This document shows, piece by piece, positions 46,601 through 59,343 of a DNA stretch of 64,000 nt. Each line of letters starts with the position of its first letter. Position 1 is the first letter of the stretch. This DNA is from Siphonodentalium dalli (Eukaryota; Mollusca; Scaphopoda; Gadilida; Siphonodentaliidae). The translations under genes and the position numbers were made by a program. The DNA lies in contig CP136066.1 of assembly GCA_032622095.1 (NCBI GenBank), positions 148,583,559 through 148,647,558 of the forward strand. Direction: 5' to 3'. The notes below the pieces were generated by a model. It was not told the DNA's origin. It saw only the letters and a program-made list of their open reading frames with translations, and ran no database searches.

Positions 46601-49600
46601 GAGATGAATATTTTAACAGCATACCCACCGCCAACACCGCCCGTATCTATAATATGAGCAATAAAAGATGTTTTTTTATTAATACCAAATGCTCTCACCA
46701 TACCCTGAAGCTGCACGTTGCATGGAAAATGATATATTGAGATGTCTGCCTAAGGTCGGATTATTTCAAGAGTCTCCCGAATGTCGTTTCATGTTGTTAG
46801 GTATATGTATATCATTACATGGTATTGGCTATAATAATTAAAGGCACGTGCGGCGTTCGTTGCAGAACTATTCATATGTGATCAAATCGCCACCAACAGA
46901 TGGAATATTAAAATATATATAGCTTTGTCGATATGTCTCCCTAAGGTCGGATTATTTCAAGAGTCTCCCTAATGTCGTTAATTTTGTTAGCTATATGTAT
47001 ATGTATATCAGTACATGGCATTGGTTATAATAATTAAAGGCACGGGCGGTGTTCGTTGCAGAAATATTAATATGTGGTCAAATCGCCACCAACAGATGGA
47101 ATATTAAAATATGTACAGTTTTGTTCATATACAAACGTAATCAGCGCATGAATAGTGTATTGTCCTCAATGTGTACGATGATTGCGTAAACAACAGCATG
47201 CTCGTGTTACAGAAGTTTTGCTTCTGTTTACATAACACAACGCAATCAAATTGGTTAATCACACAAACATTATATAAACGCTCTTCATTATTTCCATATA
47301 AGAAATATAGTAACAAACAACGCTCTTTATGCTTACCATATCCGGATCTATACAAAAGTCAGGAAACGTAACGTACTGTTTATGCCATAGTTCTGTATGA
47401 TATAACAACAAATTCTGCCTATATTTTACTATTTCTGTTTATGGCGGTTTTTGACGGAAATTAATATTTTAACAGCATACCCACCGCCAAAGACAGCCCG
47501 TATCTTTAATATGAGCAATAACAGATGTTTTTTTATTAATACCAAATGCTCTCACCATACCCAGAAGCTGCACGTTGCATTGAAAATGATATATTGAGAT
47601 GTCTGCCTAAGGTCGGATTATTTCAAGAGTCTCCCGAATGTCGTTTCATGTTGTTAGGTATATGTATATCATTACATGGTATTGGTTATAATAATTAAAA
47701 GCACGGGCGGCGTTCGTTGGAGAACTATTCATATGTGATCAAATCGCCACCAACAGATGGAATATTAAAATATATATAGCTGTGTCGAGATGTCTCCCTA
47801 AGGTCGGATTATTTCAAGAGTCTCCCTAATGTCGTTAATTTTGTTAGCTATATGTATATGTATATCAGTACATGGCATTGGTTATAATAATTAAAGGCAC
47901 GGGCCGTGTTCGTTGCAGAAATATTGATATGTGGTCCAATCGCCACCAACAGATGGAATATTAAAATATGTACAGTTTTGTTCATATGCAAACGTAATCA
48001 GCGCACGAATAGTGTATTGTCCTCAAGGTGTACGATGATTGCGTAAACAACAGCATGCTCGTGTTACAGAAGTTTTGCTTCTGTTTACATAACACAACGC
48101 AATCATATTGGTTAATCACACAAACATTATATAAACGCTCTTCATTATTTCCATATAAGAAAAATAGTAACAAACAACGCTCTTTATGCTTACCATATCC
48201 GGATCTATACAAAAGTCAGGAAACGTAACGGTTTTTTCCTTTTGTTTGCACAACAAAGTGAAAACAGTTGACAATAACATACTGTTTATGCCATATTTCT
48301 GTATGATATAACAACAAATTCTGCCTATATTTTGCTATTTCTGTTTATGGCGGTTTTTGACGGAGATGAATATTTTAACAGCATACCCACCGCCAACACC
48401 GCCCGTATCTATAATATGAGCAATAAAAGATGTTTTTTTATTAATACCAAATGCTCTCACCATACCCAGAAGCTGCACGTTGCATGGAAAATGATATATT
48501 GAGATGTCTGCCTAAGGTCGGATTATTTCAAGAGTCTCCCGAATGTCGTTTCATGTTGTTAGGTATATGTATATCATTACATGGTATTGGTTATAATAAT
48601 TAAAGGCACGGGTGGCATTCGTTGCAGAACTATTCATATGTGATCAAATCGCCACCAACAGATGTCTGCCTAAGGTCGGATTATTTCAAGAGTCTCCCGA
48701 ATGTCGTTTCATGTTGTTAGGTATATGTATATCATTACATGGTATTGGTTATAATAATTAAAGGCACGGGCGCCGTTCGTTGCAGAACTATTCATATGTG
48801 ATCAAATCGCCACCAACAGATGGAATATTAAAATATATATAGCTTTGTCGAGATGTCTCCCTAAGGTCGGATTATTTCAAGAGTCTCACTAATGTCGTTA
48901 ATTTTATTAGCTATATGTATATGTATATCAGTACATGGCATTGATTATAATAATTAAAGGCACGGGTGGCGTTCGTTGCAGAACTATTCATATGTGATCA
49001 AATCGCCACCACCAGATGGAATATTAAAATATATATAGCTTTGTCGAGATGTCTCCCTAAGGTCGGATTATTTCAAGAGTCTCCCAAATGTCGTTAATTT
49101 TGTTAGCTATATGTATATGAGTACATGGCATTGGTTATAATAATTAAAGGCACGGGCGGTGTTCGTTGCAGAAATATTAATATGTGGTCAAATCGCCACC
49201 AACAGATGGAATATTAAAATATGTACAGTTTTGTTCATATGCAAACGTAATGAGCGCATGAATAGTGTATTATCCTCAATGTGTACGATGATTGCGTAGA
49301 CAACAGCATGCTCGTGTTACAGAAGTTTTGCTTCTGTTTACATAACACAACGCAATCATATTGATTAATCACACAAACATTATATAAACGCTCTTCATTA
49401 TTTCCATATAAAAAATATAGTAACAAACAGCGCTCTTTATGCTTACCATATCCGGATCTATACAAAAGTCAGGAAACGTAACGTACTGTTTATTCCATAG
49501 TTCTGTATGATATAACAACAAATTCTGCCTATATTTTACTATTTCTGTTTATGGCGGTTTTTGACGGAGCTGAATATTTTAACAGCATACCCACCGCCAA

Positions 49601-51056
49601 AGACAGCCCGTATCTTTAATATGAGCCATAAAAGATGTTTTTTTATTAATACCAAATGCTCTCACCATACCCAGAAGCTGCACGTTGCATGGAAAATGAT
49701 ATATTGAGATGTCTGCCTAAGGTCGGATTATTTCAAGAGTCTCCCGAATGTCGTTTAATGTTGTTAGGTATATGTATATCATTACATGGTATTGGTTATA
49801 ATAATTAAAGGCACGGGCGGCGTTCGTTGCAGAACTATTCATATGTGATCAAATCGCCACCAACAGATGGAATATTAAAATATATATAGCTTTGTCGAGA
49901 TGTCTCCCTAAGGTCGGATTATTTCAAGAGTCTCACTAATGTCGTTAATTTTGTTAGCTATATGTATATGTATATCAGTACATGGCATTGGTTATAATAA
50001 TTAAAGGCACGGGTGGCGTTCGTTGCAGAACTATTCATATGTGATCAAATCGCCACCAACAGATGGAATATTAAAATATGTACAGTTTTGTTCATATGCA
50101 AACGTAATCAGCGCACGAATAGTGTATTGTCCTCAAGGTGTACGATGATTGCGTAAACAACAGCATGCTCGTGTTACAGAAGTTTTGCTTCTGTTTACAT
50201 AACACAACGCAATCATATTGGTTAATCACACAAACATTATATAAACGCTCTTCATTATTTCCATATAAGAAAAATAGTAACAAACAACGCTCTTTATGCT
50301 TACCATATCCGGATCTATACAAAAGTCAGGAAACGTAACGGTTTTTTCCTTTTGTTTGCACAACAAAGTGAAAACAGTTGACAATAACATACTGTTTATG
50401 CCATATTTCTGTATGATTCTGCCTATATTTTACTATTTCTGTTTATGGCGGTTTTTGACGGAGATGAATATTTTAACAGCATACCCACCGCCAACACCGC
50501 CCGTATCTATAATATGAGCAATAAAAGATGTTTTTGTATTAATACCAAATGCTCTCACCATACCCAGAAGCTGCACGTTGCATGGAAAATGATATATTGA
50601 GATGTCTGCCTAAGGTCGGATTATTTCAAGAGTCTCCCGAATGTCGTTTCATGTTGTTAGGTATATGTATATCATTACATGGTATATATTGGTTATAATA
50701 ATTAAAGGCACCGGCGGCATTCGTTGCAGAACTATTCATATGTGATCAAATCGCCACCAACAGATGGAATATTAAAATATATATAGCTTTGTCGAGATGT
50801 CTCCCTAAGGTCGGATTATTTCAAGAGTCTCCCTAATGTCGTTAATTTTGTTAGCTATATGTATATGTATATCAGTACATGGCATTGATTATAATAATTA
50901 AAGGCACGGGTGGCGTTCGTTGCAGAACTATTCATATGTGATCAAATCGCCACCAACAGATGGAATATTAAAATATATATAGCTTTGTCGAGATGTCTCC
51001 CTAAGGTCGGATTATTTTAAGAGTCTCCCTAATGTCGTTAATTTTGTTAGCTATAT
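40700..51056. repeat. Tandem array of ~860-bp units with A/B higher-order alternation
   Basis: The marker ACCATATCCGGATCT recurs at about 41124, 41294, 42197, 44668, 45575, 46432, 47337, 48194, 49447 and 50304. Type B units contain CGGTTTTTTCCTTTTGTTTG and ~48 bp more; type A units lack it and read ACGTAACGTACTG. From 44.4 kb the order is B A B A B A B, with an A+B period of 1762 bp (45363 to 47125; 46220 to 47982). Each unit also holds two ~191-bp sub-repeats beginning AGGTCGGATTATTTCAAG; a five-fold expansion of these lies at 48515-49060. A small hairpin (ACAGAAGTTTTGCTTCTGT) is present in every unit. The minus-strand 76-codon ORF in seven units is most likely incidental. Confidence 0.92.
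42712..44079. mobile_element. 1368-bp PIF/Harbinger-like element inserted in the array
   Basis: The ends are inverted repeats of about 32 bp with one mismatch, starting GGGTGGATACACACATGCAT. They interrupt the array sequence CTCCCTAAGGTCGG. The flanks are TAA (42709-42711) and TTA (44080-44082), consistent with a 3-bp TWA target site with one later substitution. The interior is non-coding with a G15 run (43561-43575). Confidence 0.87.
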
Positions 51057-51420
51057 GTACAGTACAAAGCCCGTGGTTTTTTCAAAACCACGCGTGGCCA
51101 ACATTTTAACACGGAAAAAACACGGTAAAATCGCGCGTGGTCTTAGCGTGGTCAACTTCAGAAAAATGATCTGCGTGTTCAAACACGGCGTGTACATGCC
51201 GTGGTCATCCGAGTTCACGCCGTGGTCATCCGTGTTGAAGTCGTGTTCTTAGCGTGATCAATTTCGGCAAAATGGCCAGCGTGTTCAAAAACGGTCTGAA
51301 CACGGCGTGTACATACCGTGGTCATCTGAGTGCACGCCGTGGTCATCCGTGTTGAAGTCATGTTCATGCCGTGTTAATAGCGTGGTCAGTCGTGTTTACG
51401 GCGTGGTCTGCATCCCAGTC
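51054..51420. repeat. CGTG-rich minisatellite with CAGTACAAAGCC terminus (left)
   Basis: The array stops at GTTAGCTATATGTA and is followed by CAGTACAAAGCCCGTGGTTT, then many short degenerate units of the type GCGTGGTCA, CCGTGTTGAAG and GTGTTCAAACACGG. The GC and CpG content contrasts sharply with its surroundings. The same terminus and units occur in opposite orientation at 60200-60578. TA lies outside each terminus. Confidence 0.75.
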
Positions 51421-54049
51421 AGGGACAGTGCGGGAGGTGTGAATAATCCGCGACATCAAAGAGTTGCCGCAGTATTACTTGCGGTAGGATTTTTTCGGGT
51501 ATATTTGGCCCGGATTGATTTCGTCAATGAATAAAGAATTGTCAGATAAAATCTTTTATAATAAAAAACAATTTCATATATTGAATTATATATATATATA
51601 TGCCTTTATATCCGTGTCATGTTTTGTTGTCGCATTTTATTTTAGTTGGCATTAATATTTTCTTGTGTTTCCCGGCCATAGCTAACAGACAGACAAACAA
51701 ACAGAAGTCCCAAACTATATATTAGATCATTTGTGGGTACCCGTTTCAAGGTGAAGGTCACCTCGGGCGGAAAAACTGACCCGATGAAAATCTCCCCAAT
51801 TTCCCAGGAACCCCTAAGTACGAACACAGACTTAAGAATCACACAACACGCTCATGTCTGTACACAGGCACAGCACGCTCATGTCTGGACACATACACGC
51901 TCTTTATCAACGACACTGCGGATACGAACGCTCTTTAACTATCACGCAATTAACCCATGAATTCCCATTGCGGTGGCGGGGGGTTGGAGAATGAGTGCTC
52001 TGACGTTCTCAGAAGCGGTCCGATGACCATTCCCGCGGTTTTTACCCTCAGATAGCAAGTTTGGGCTAAATCCGCCCGGCAGTTTTCCCGGCCATAGCTA
52101 ACAGACAAACAACAAACAAACAAACAGAAGTCCTAAAATATAAAGTAGATTAAATGCAGATATTCTCGAATGTGAAACCGGTTTCGTTAGTTTACCGTAG
52201 ACAGTTGCGTCCCGAATTGAGAAGTAATTAATTACAATTGAGCTTAGTTTAGACGGTACTTTTGATTTGTTTGAGATTTTCGGCGATGCTACATTTCCCC
52301 AGTTGGCATAGCACCTGAATACTGACTTATCAGGTTATACGCAACAGAACAAGTCCATAATATAAGTTAGCCTGTGCCACCGCTAACAAGATATCATATT
52401 TGTAGTTTGAGATCGGTTATCATTGCTTTAACAGTGATCTAGAACATTCTTAACCATGCTAAATGAACAATAACTCTTAAAATGACTTAAATGTTCTGCA
52501 GTTTCGTCAAAGGTCACAATATTGAAAATAAAATAAAAGTTACCTAATTATGAATTTTATCAAGAATATACTAAAAGTATAGTATAATGATAATATGAAA
52601 GTGATATTACCCACAAAACACTTTGTGTGAACCGAGAATTTAATTCAACGCAGAAGTCTTGTTAAAGTAAACTTATCGGGGACTCCTCTGTGTTGAGTGC
52701 TTTGCGTATAGCACACTTTACTCACTCTACTGTATCATAATATGGATTTTTGTTTATTAACAAACCGTACGGTCTTGACAATAACATGCTATTTATGATT
52801 TTACACAATATGTCTATAAATTTATATTCGTTCTGTTTATGGCGGTCTTAACCGATGCCACATTTTAAAAGAGCAACACCCATCGCGATGACAATACTTA
52901 TATTTAAGTGTCAATCGTATATACCACACTATAACAGGTTGCTGAACGTTCTAGCATTCCATGAAGCAACAAAGAGGTGAGGTCGGTACAACCAATCTAG
53001 ATCTATATTAAGTTCATTCGTTGTGTGTTCTTAGTGTTTCAGCCATGTGTATTGGCTACTATGCAAACTGAATCTATAGAAGGTGTTAAAGATAACGTAC
53101 CGTTTGATGCGTTTCATTTCAGACTGAAGTGGCACCACGCCATTAAAAACCCATATCGATAAATATTTAATGCATGCACTGATCGAGACAAAAGGACAAA
53201 ATTTCACGCTCGGAGTTCAGCCATTGACTTGTTGTCGCATATGACGTCGGTGATAGCCTATATTTTTGTAGTTCATCAATAGATGGATGGATCGATAAAT
53301 GCCACTCAAAAAGACGACAATTTCCCCGTCAATTAAATGACCCGATATATCAACCAGCAATTAACACGTTCTTCAAGTAACCTTCAAGTAATGATTAGTG
53401 TCGATTAGTGAAATACCATTGTCTTTTCACATCTATCGGATTCGTTTTACCGTGAAAGAACTATAGTTTGAAAGGGAATAAAGGTAATCGAAATGATGAT
53501 TCGGGATCGTTTTGCAGACAACTATTGTTTTCGGTATGTTGTGGTTCTATCTTACCACACAACAAAAAAAACTCCTGGCATGTGGTAGAGAACTAAGAGA
53601 AGTTATATTGAGCACTACAGCTACCCGGATATCGAATTAGTTCATCGCAAAAAAAGTTGTATGAGGGTTAATTATTGCAAGCAGATACTGTCTATACGGT
53701 TTAAATATGATATGGTGTCGGCTTCGAACATATTTTACATCCATATTGTTCCATGTGGCAAGAAGACTTATATACAAAGAATGATTCAGACATTGTCAAT
53801 ATTGAAATAGAACAAGATGGTACTAAAAAATTATGTCCACATGCGTTATTGACCACTATGGTTCCGGTCCCCAATGTGCACGAAAGCAGATGGAACATGT
53901 CAGTTCTTAACACACCTCGCTTTCGCGTACTTCGGACAATAAATAACTGTGGTTTACGGTCTTATTGTTCGATATATCGCTTCGGTGTTGCGATCATCCT
54001 GTAGAGAATTTAATTCCGGTTCCAACAGTACCCCAACGGACTATTCGTA
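51421..54049. other. Intergenic sequence with several old repeats
   Basis: CCCGGCCATAGCTAACAGAC with an (ACAA/ACAG)n tail and AGAAGTCC occurs twice (51675-51715 and 52088-52130), and AAGGTGAAGGTCACCTCGGG at 51749 recalls the 18.8-kb repeat family. 52233-52336 matches 57160-57292 in reverse complement (GAGCTTAGTTTAGACGGTAC, TTTTCGGCGATGCTACATTT). 52560-53020 is a diverged relative of the tandem-array unit. An 83-codon ORF at 53753 has no domain. Confidence 0.5.
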
Positions 54050-54600
54050 TCCGAATCCGGGAATGATCTGATCTAAACATCAACATCTATAACCTAGTTC
54101 CACGCGACTCAGTTTACATTTTTTGTATTAAATAAGCATTACTTTATAAGAAGAAAAATCCTGACCCGGGCATAATCTGTACCTTTAAATATTATCAGTA
54201 AATACGTGGAAATTAAGTCGGTTCCGCACATGGTGTGTACCTTTAAATGCGATAATTATTCCGTGAAATCAATCCAACAGCCTAGTATAACGTCTCAAAA
54301 TCAACTTATAACTTTGTTCCACGTGACATTTAATATATCAAAATGACGATAATTTATATAGAAAAAAAGAGAGAGAAAAAAAAACCGGATCCGGACATGA
54401 TATCTACCTTTAAATATGATCAATAATTACGAGATAATTAATTCGGATCCGGATATGGTGTGTTCCCTTAAATGCCATCATGGTCACGTAAAATCAATCC
54501 AACCACCGTGTCTATATGAAAATATAAGAAGTATGCTGATCCGGGCACGATATGCACCTTTAAATACGATTAATCGGGTTGAATGAGCACGACAGCCCTA
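54050..54600 (+). repeat. Imperfect tandem repeats with TACCTTTAAAT core
   Basis: Several degenerate units share CCGG(G/A)CAT(A/G)AT.T..ACCTTTAAATA followed by a GATCAATAATTACG-like stretch and CCGGATCCGGA-like words. Spacing is irregular (roughly 80-110 bp). No coding content. Confidence 0.55.
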
Positions 54601-54724
54601 TTTTGGTTTAATCTCACCTCCTAACCAGTTTCCGCGTGTCAAACGGCTTTTAATGGGTTAAATGTGTGATAAAACAAGCATGAAATTCATACCCGGGATC
54701 CGGAATCCGGTAAAAAGACACACC

Positions 54725-56145
54725 CATGTTATGGTCATCAATAACAGTAAATACCCTAAATGTCCCGTCAAGATATTTTCGATCTAACAACAGGAAGATG
54801 TAAATCTACAAGATTCAATAAATATATATAGTCATATGTTCCTGTCAAAATATTCGATTTATTTAGTATTAAGTTAGCAATCTTCTTGAAATAATGCACG
54901 TGTATCGGTACCATTGCGACTCCCATATATAAGTTATTTTTATGAATAATCGCGGTGTGGTGGTATCTTTACTTTTTCTGGGCCAATTTTCACAATCGAC
55001 GGGTTGAATTTCGATGAAATTTCCGTTAAATAAAATGTTGCTGCTCATTTGCCAATTTTAGCAGCAATTTCGAGAATATAATTTGGACTATGGAGGTGAT
55101 AATTAATTACGTAACGCACACACCACGAGCTCCTCTTCCAATATAAATATATATTTCATTGTACGCGAGGGTGGTTTTGATGCCACATACCCAATGGACA
55201 GGCGGGGAACAATCCCCTTCTTGGTACGACCGAACCTGACATCGAATGAGTTAATTTAGTGCAAATGTCCATATCTCATATAAAAAAAATCGACGGTTTC
55301 CTTTTCACTGACTTCACCCATCGCCGCTTTTTGAAACGCATAGCAGGAAATGGCACCCTTTTGATAATCTCTAGACAATGGCTTGATTAGCCCATTGTCT
55401 CATTTTTGTCCGTCCGTTATTAATTTCCGGGTGCCTGAGGAATATATAATAACAGTGATAACTGAACAGGGCTACATGCATTGCATGATTTGTACAAAAC
55501 ATAGACTCCACGTCCTACGCCCATACATACTTGATGCATTGTATATCGGAGAGACAATTTCACACAGTTTACGGATATGGGACATCGGTTACAGAGTACA
55601 GTTTCTAATCGGGGGATACGGACGATTGCACAACAGAGATAACAAGTGGAGAATTTGTTTTGTACAGGGCCAGTATGGCCAGGATTGGTCGTATTCCTAC
55701 TGATCTTGTTTTACTTACCATTATAGTTGTATTGATGTGTATAACTTTCCAAAAAATAAAATTTAATTTTAGTCTCTTTATTGAATTTACCAGGACTATT
55801 TCATTTGCATTGGTGAAAAATCATTTTAAAATTTTTTAATTTAAATTAAAAAAACTAAATTTTGCAATACCACACTAAGCCCCAAAACTAACCTTATCTA
55901 CACTATTTGTCTAATTGTACTTAATTTAGCTGACCTCTTTGTTTTCGATGGTGTCTGCAAAACACTGGTGTTTCATAATCAGCTGACCAACTAATCACTG
56001 GCCACTGTGTTTTAAAAGTTGAAACTTGAATTGACCCATACGTTAATTAATTTCAATAAAGTATATAAAAATAAATATTATCGTAAAACTTATGGGAGGG
56101 CACTTGACATGAGGTCGAATGTACACACGCAGGTTAGGGTGCATT
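54725..56145 (+). repeat. Triplicated segment, copy 1
   Basis: It starts at TATGGTCATCAATAACAGTA and ends near ACACACGCAGGTTA. Compared with copy 2 it has about 280 extra bp (55367-55640) containing a 106-codon ORF (55383-55703) ending GQYGQDWSYSY, with no recognised domain. A copy of the left end of the 58376-59343 element (GGGTGCATTTACATTGCT) follows it directly, showing that the insertion predates at least one duplication. Confidence 0.75.
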
Positions 56146-57303
56146 TACATTGCTACATAAATGTACACAGATCTACATGTCGCCCTCTGCACATTCGAAC
56201 AATGAGTCTACCAAGCTCTACCAGCGACGTTCGATCTCTCAAGGATGTATCTACCTGTGAATGTCTTGTCAGTGTTGATCTTTACTCAACACGCAGTGTT
56301 ATATTTTACATGTTAAGACACAAGTCCACTTGATAACTTAATGAATAACCCATCTCAACAGCCATGATTGTTCTGACTAATGAAATTAATATAAGTAGAT
56401 AAACATGCATGCATTGAGATCATATAAAAAAAACTTACCACAATAATGATATGTGAGTCAATGAGGATTTACAACCAGGCCACGGTCAAACACAATTCTG
56501 GACGATATATCGTGCAATTATATATAGCATCGTGAATACAATTTAGCAAAACTTAATGAGTAGATATCAACCTTTGCGAAAAGCAATGGTCAATTGGCCC
56601 AGTCGACTCATTGTGAGGAAAATCAGCGGGCGACATGCATGGATAGCTATGGCACAGAATTATGACGAACCAATTGTCACAAAATTCCACCATCACAAAT
56701 TGTCACACCTACTATGCCATCGCTACTGTGGTACGTGTGTCCGCAGCCAATACATCGACATCTGTAATGTTCTTTCTGAGTATGGTCGATCGTTTTACTA
56801 AACATCGTTTCGATTGAACCGGATACATTCATCGGACTCTTTCTCGTGTTATATTGGACCGTGACATGTTTGTCATTGTCTTCAATGTATCTTATCACAT
56901 ATCAATAGTATTGACGTGATCAGGCACTGAAAACTAAGGAATGGAAACAAATGTTTTTTAATAACTTTGGTTATATGGATATTCGCATTTCAATTAACAC
57001 GCGCTGAACACCCGCGTCTATAACAAAACGAGGAAGGTTACTGAAGTGCGAACCGTTCATTTATGCCATAGCGCTCAAGTACTTCGTTAGTATGTCATAT
57101 TTTTGATGCCCCGAGACGATACCGTTAAAGACATATTATGGACAACTTTCGGGGGCGTTAAACTGATAAGTTAGCATTCAGGTGCTATGTCAACTGGATG
57201 AATGTAACATTATACTAACATCACCGAAAATCTGAATCAAATCGACCGTAACACTACATAGAAAACATCGTCTGAACTACGCTCAATTGTAAATATTTAC
57301 ATC
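56146..57303. other. Unassigned sequence between segment copies 1 and 2
   Basis: Short ORFs at 56019-56333 and 56556-56801 show no domain. The right part (57160-57292) is the reverse complement of 52233-52336. Confidence 0.4.
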
Positions 57304-58375
57304 TCGGTACCATATATTCGATTTATTTAGTATTAAGTTAGCACCCTTCTTGAAATAATGAACGTGTATCGGTACCATTCCGACTCCCATATATAAGTTA
57401 TTTTTTATGAATAATCGCGGTGTGGTGGTGTCTTTACTTTTTCTGGGCCAATTTTCACAATCGACGGGTTGAATTTCGATGAAATTTCCGTTAAATAAAA
57501 TGTTGCTGCTCATTTGCCATTTGAGCAGCAATTTCGAGAATATAATTTGGACTATGGAGGTGATAATTAATTACGTAACGCACACACCACGAGCTCCTCC
57601 TCCAATATAAATATATATTTCATTGTAAGCGCGGGTGGTTGTGATGCCACATACCCAATGCACAGGCGGGGAACAATCCTCTTCTTGGTACGACCGAACC
57701 TGACATCGAATGAGTTAATTTAGTACAAATGTCCATATCTCATATAAAAAAAATCGGCGGTTTCCTTTTCGCTGACTTCACCCATCGCCGCTTTTTGAAA
57801 CGCATAGCAGGAAATGGCACCCTTTTAACAAGTGGAGAATTTGTTTTGTACAGGGCCAGTATGGCCAGGATTGGTCGTCTTCCTACTGATCTTGTTTTAC
57901 TTACCGTTATAGTTGTATTGATGTATATAACTTTCCAAAAAATAAAATTTAATTTTAGTCTCTTTTTTGAATTTACCAGGACTATTTCATTTGCATTGGT
58001 GAAAAATCATTTTAAAAAATTTAAATTTAAATTAAAAAAACTAAATTTTGCAATACCACACTAAGCCACAATACGAACCTTATCTACACTAATTGTCTAA
58101 TTGTACTTAATTTAGCTGACCTCTTTGTTTTCGATGGTGTCTGCATGGTGTTATATCATAATGCTATGAAGAAGCCAATGTGTTTTCAAAACACTGGTGT
58201 TTCATAATCAGCTGACCAACTAATCACTGGCCACTGTGTTTTAAAAGTTGAAACTTGAATTGACCCATACGTTAATTAATTTCAATAAAGTATATAAAAA
58301 TAAATATTATCGTAAAACTTATGGGAGGGCACTTGACATGAGGTCGAATGTACACACGCAGGTTAGGGTGCATTT
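57304..58375 (+). repeat. Triplicated segment, copy 2
   Basis: Very similar to copy 1 from TCGGTACCAT...TATTCGATTTATTTAG to CGCAGGTTA, but lacking the 55367-55640 stretch, so its ORF (57729-58064) reads through a different frame. It contains an extra CATGGTGTTATATCATAATG segment near 58144. It is interrupted at its 3' end by the element at 58376; without that element it would continue directly into copy 3, a head-to-tail tandem arrangement. Confidence 0.8.
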
Positions 58376-59343
58376 ACATTGCTATAGAAATGTACACAGA
58401 TCTACACGCAGACTAGTGTAAACAGGTTGATATAGAAATTCACACAGAAAGAAAACGGTATTAGTTCGTGTGAGCAAAAATCGTGTCCGCTAACGTCACG
58501 GTAAACGCCGAAGCATTGCGACAGGCAAATCAGTTTTGATTAATTGTTACTCGGGCTTGGCGAATGTTTTCGTTGTCATTTCAACCCGTGTATTTCGAAT
58601 ATTGAACACGGATAGGGACGTGGCAACTTGTTCAACGGTTGGAAATTTCATACCTTACACAACATTAGTTGTAATTTCCAAACCAACAATAGATTGAAAA
58701 TGATCTTGTAGTTTGATTTTCAAACATTTTATTTGGGGGGGGGGGGGGGTATTGTTTTCGGACCAATATTTGCATAATTTCCTACTTTTTATCAAAATTT
58801 TGGGCTGGAATGGCCATCAGCTGGAAATTTTCCAACCTTATCATAGGGGCGGGTGTCATGTTGAAAATGTCCAACACTTGGAAAGATTGCGTCCTGGTCC
58901 CTCCCCGTGGCCAGTCATCATCATCATATTTATTGTCTAACAGCTATATATAAAAACTGCATGTAATTTAAGAAAACAATATTGTCCTAAATTGGTCAAC
59001 ATTGTCATTGGAATTGTCATCAGTTGGAAATTTTACTACATTTGGTCAAATAAAGGGTGTTGTAGGGTAACTGCATGATTTTCATTCTTTCTTCGAACCA
59101 TTATCAAGTGGTATAAGGGTACACTTTAAATACATGCGGCACATACCAAATCGCTGTTATCTGCTGATAGTTGATACATGTTTATGTCTGGCCTAAACTG
59201 ACACGACTCGCAGTGAATTGTCAATTACCAGAGTACTGATCAGCGAGCGTTCAATATTAGTAATCATGTTGTGATCACAGTAATGCGCGACACGTGACTT
59301 CATACAGATCTGTATACATTTCTACAGCAGTATAAACGCAGCC
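58376..59343. mobile_element. 968-bp PIF/Harbinger-like element with TTA duplication
   Basis: The ends GGGTGCATTTACATTGCTAT and, on the other strand, GGCTGCGTTTATACTGCTGT are imperfect inverted repeats that continue through AGAAATGTACACAGATCTAC. TTA flanks both sides (58373-58375 and 59344-59346). The interior has a G15 run (58735-58749) and repeated TTGGAAATTTCCAA-like words shared with the element at 37889. No transposase. Confidence 0.78.

Noticed and set aside
46266-50338. Plus-strand 66-codon ORFs repeated every ~860 bp
   Set aside because: They are the opposite strand of the satellite unit and overlap the minus-strand ORF; no coding evidence.
40700-51056. Regular repeats considered as a CRISPR-like array
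   Set aside because: Units are ~860 bp with no short direct repeat and unique-spacer pattern; the genome is eukaryotic and no cas-like gene is present.
53753-54004. 83-codon plus-strand ORF
   Set aside because: No domain, overlapping opposite-strand ORF, no splice context; not reported as a gene.
55383-55703. 106-codon ORF ending GQYGQDWSYSY as a possible secreted-protein exon
   Set aside because: It depends on a stretch absent from the sister segment and matches no family I can name; mentioned only within the repeat entry.
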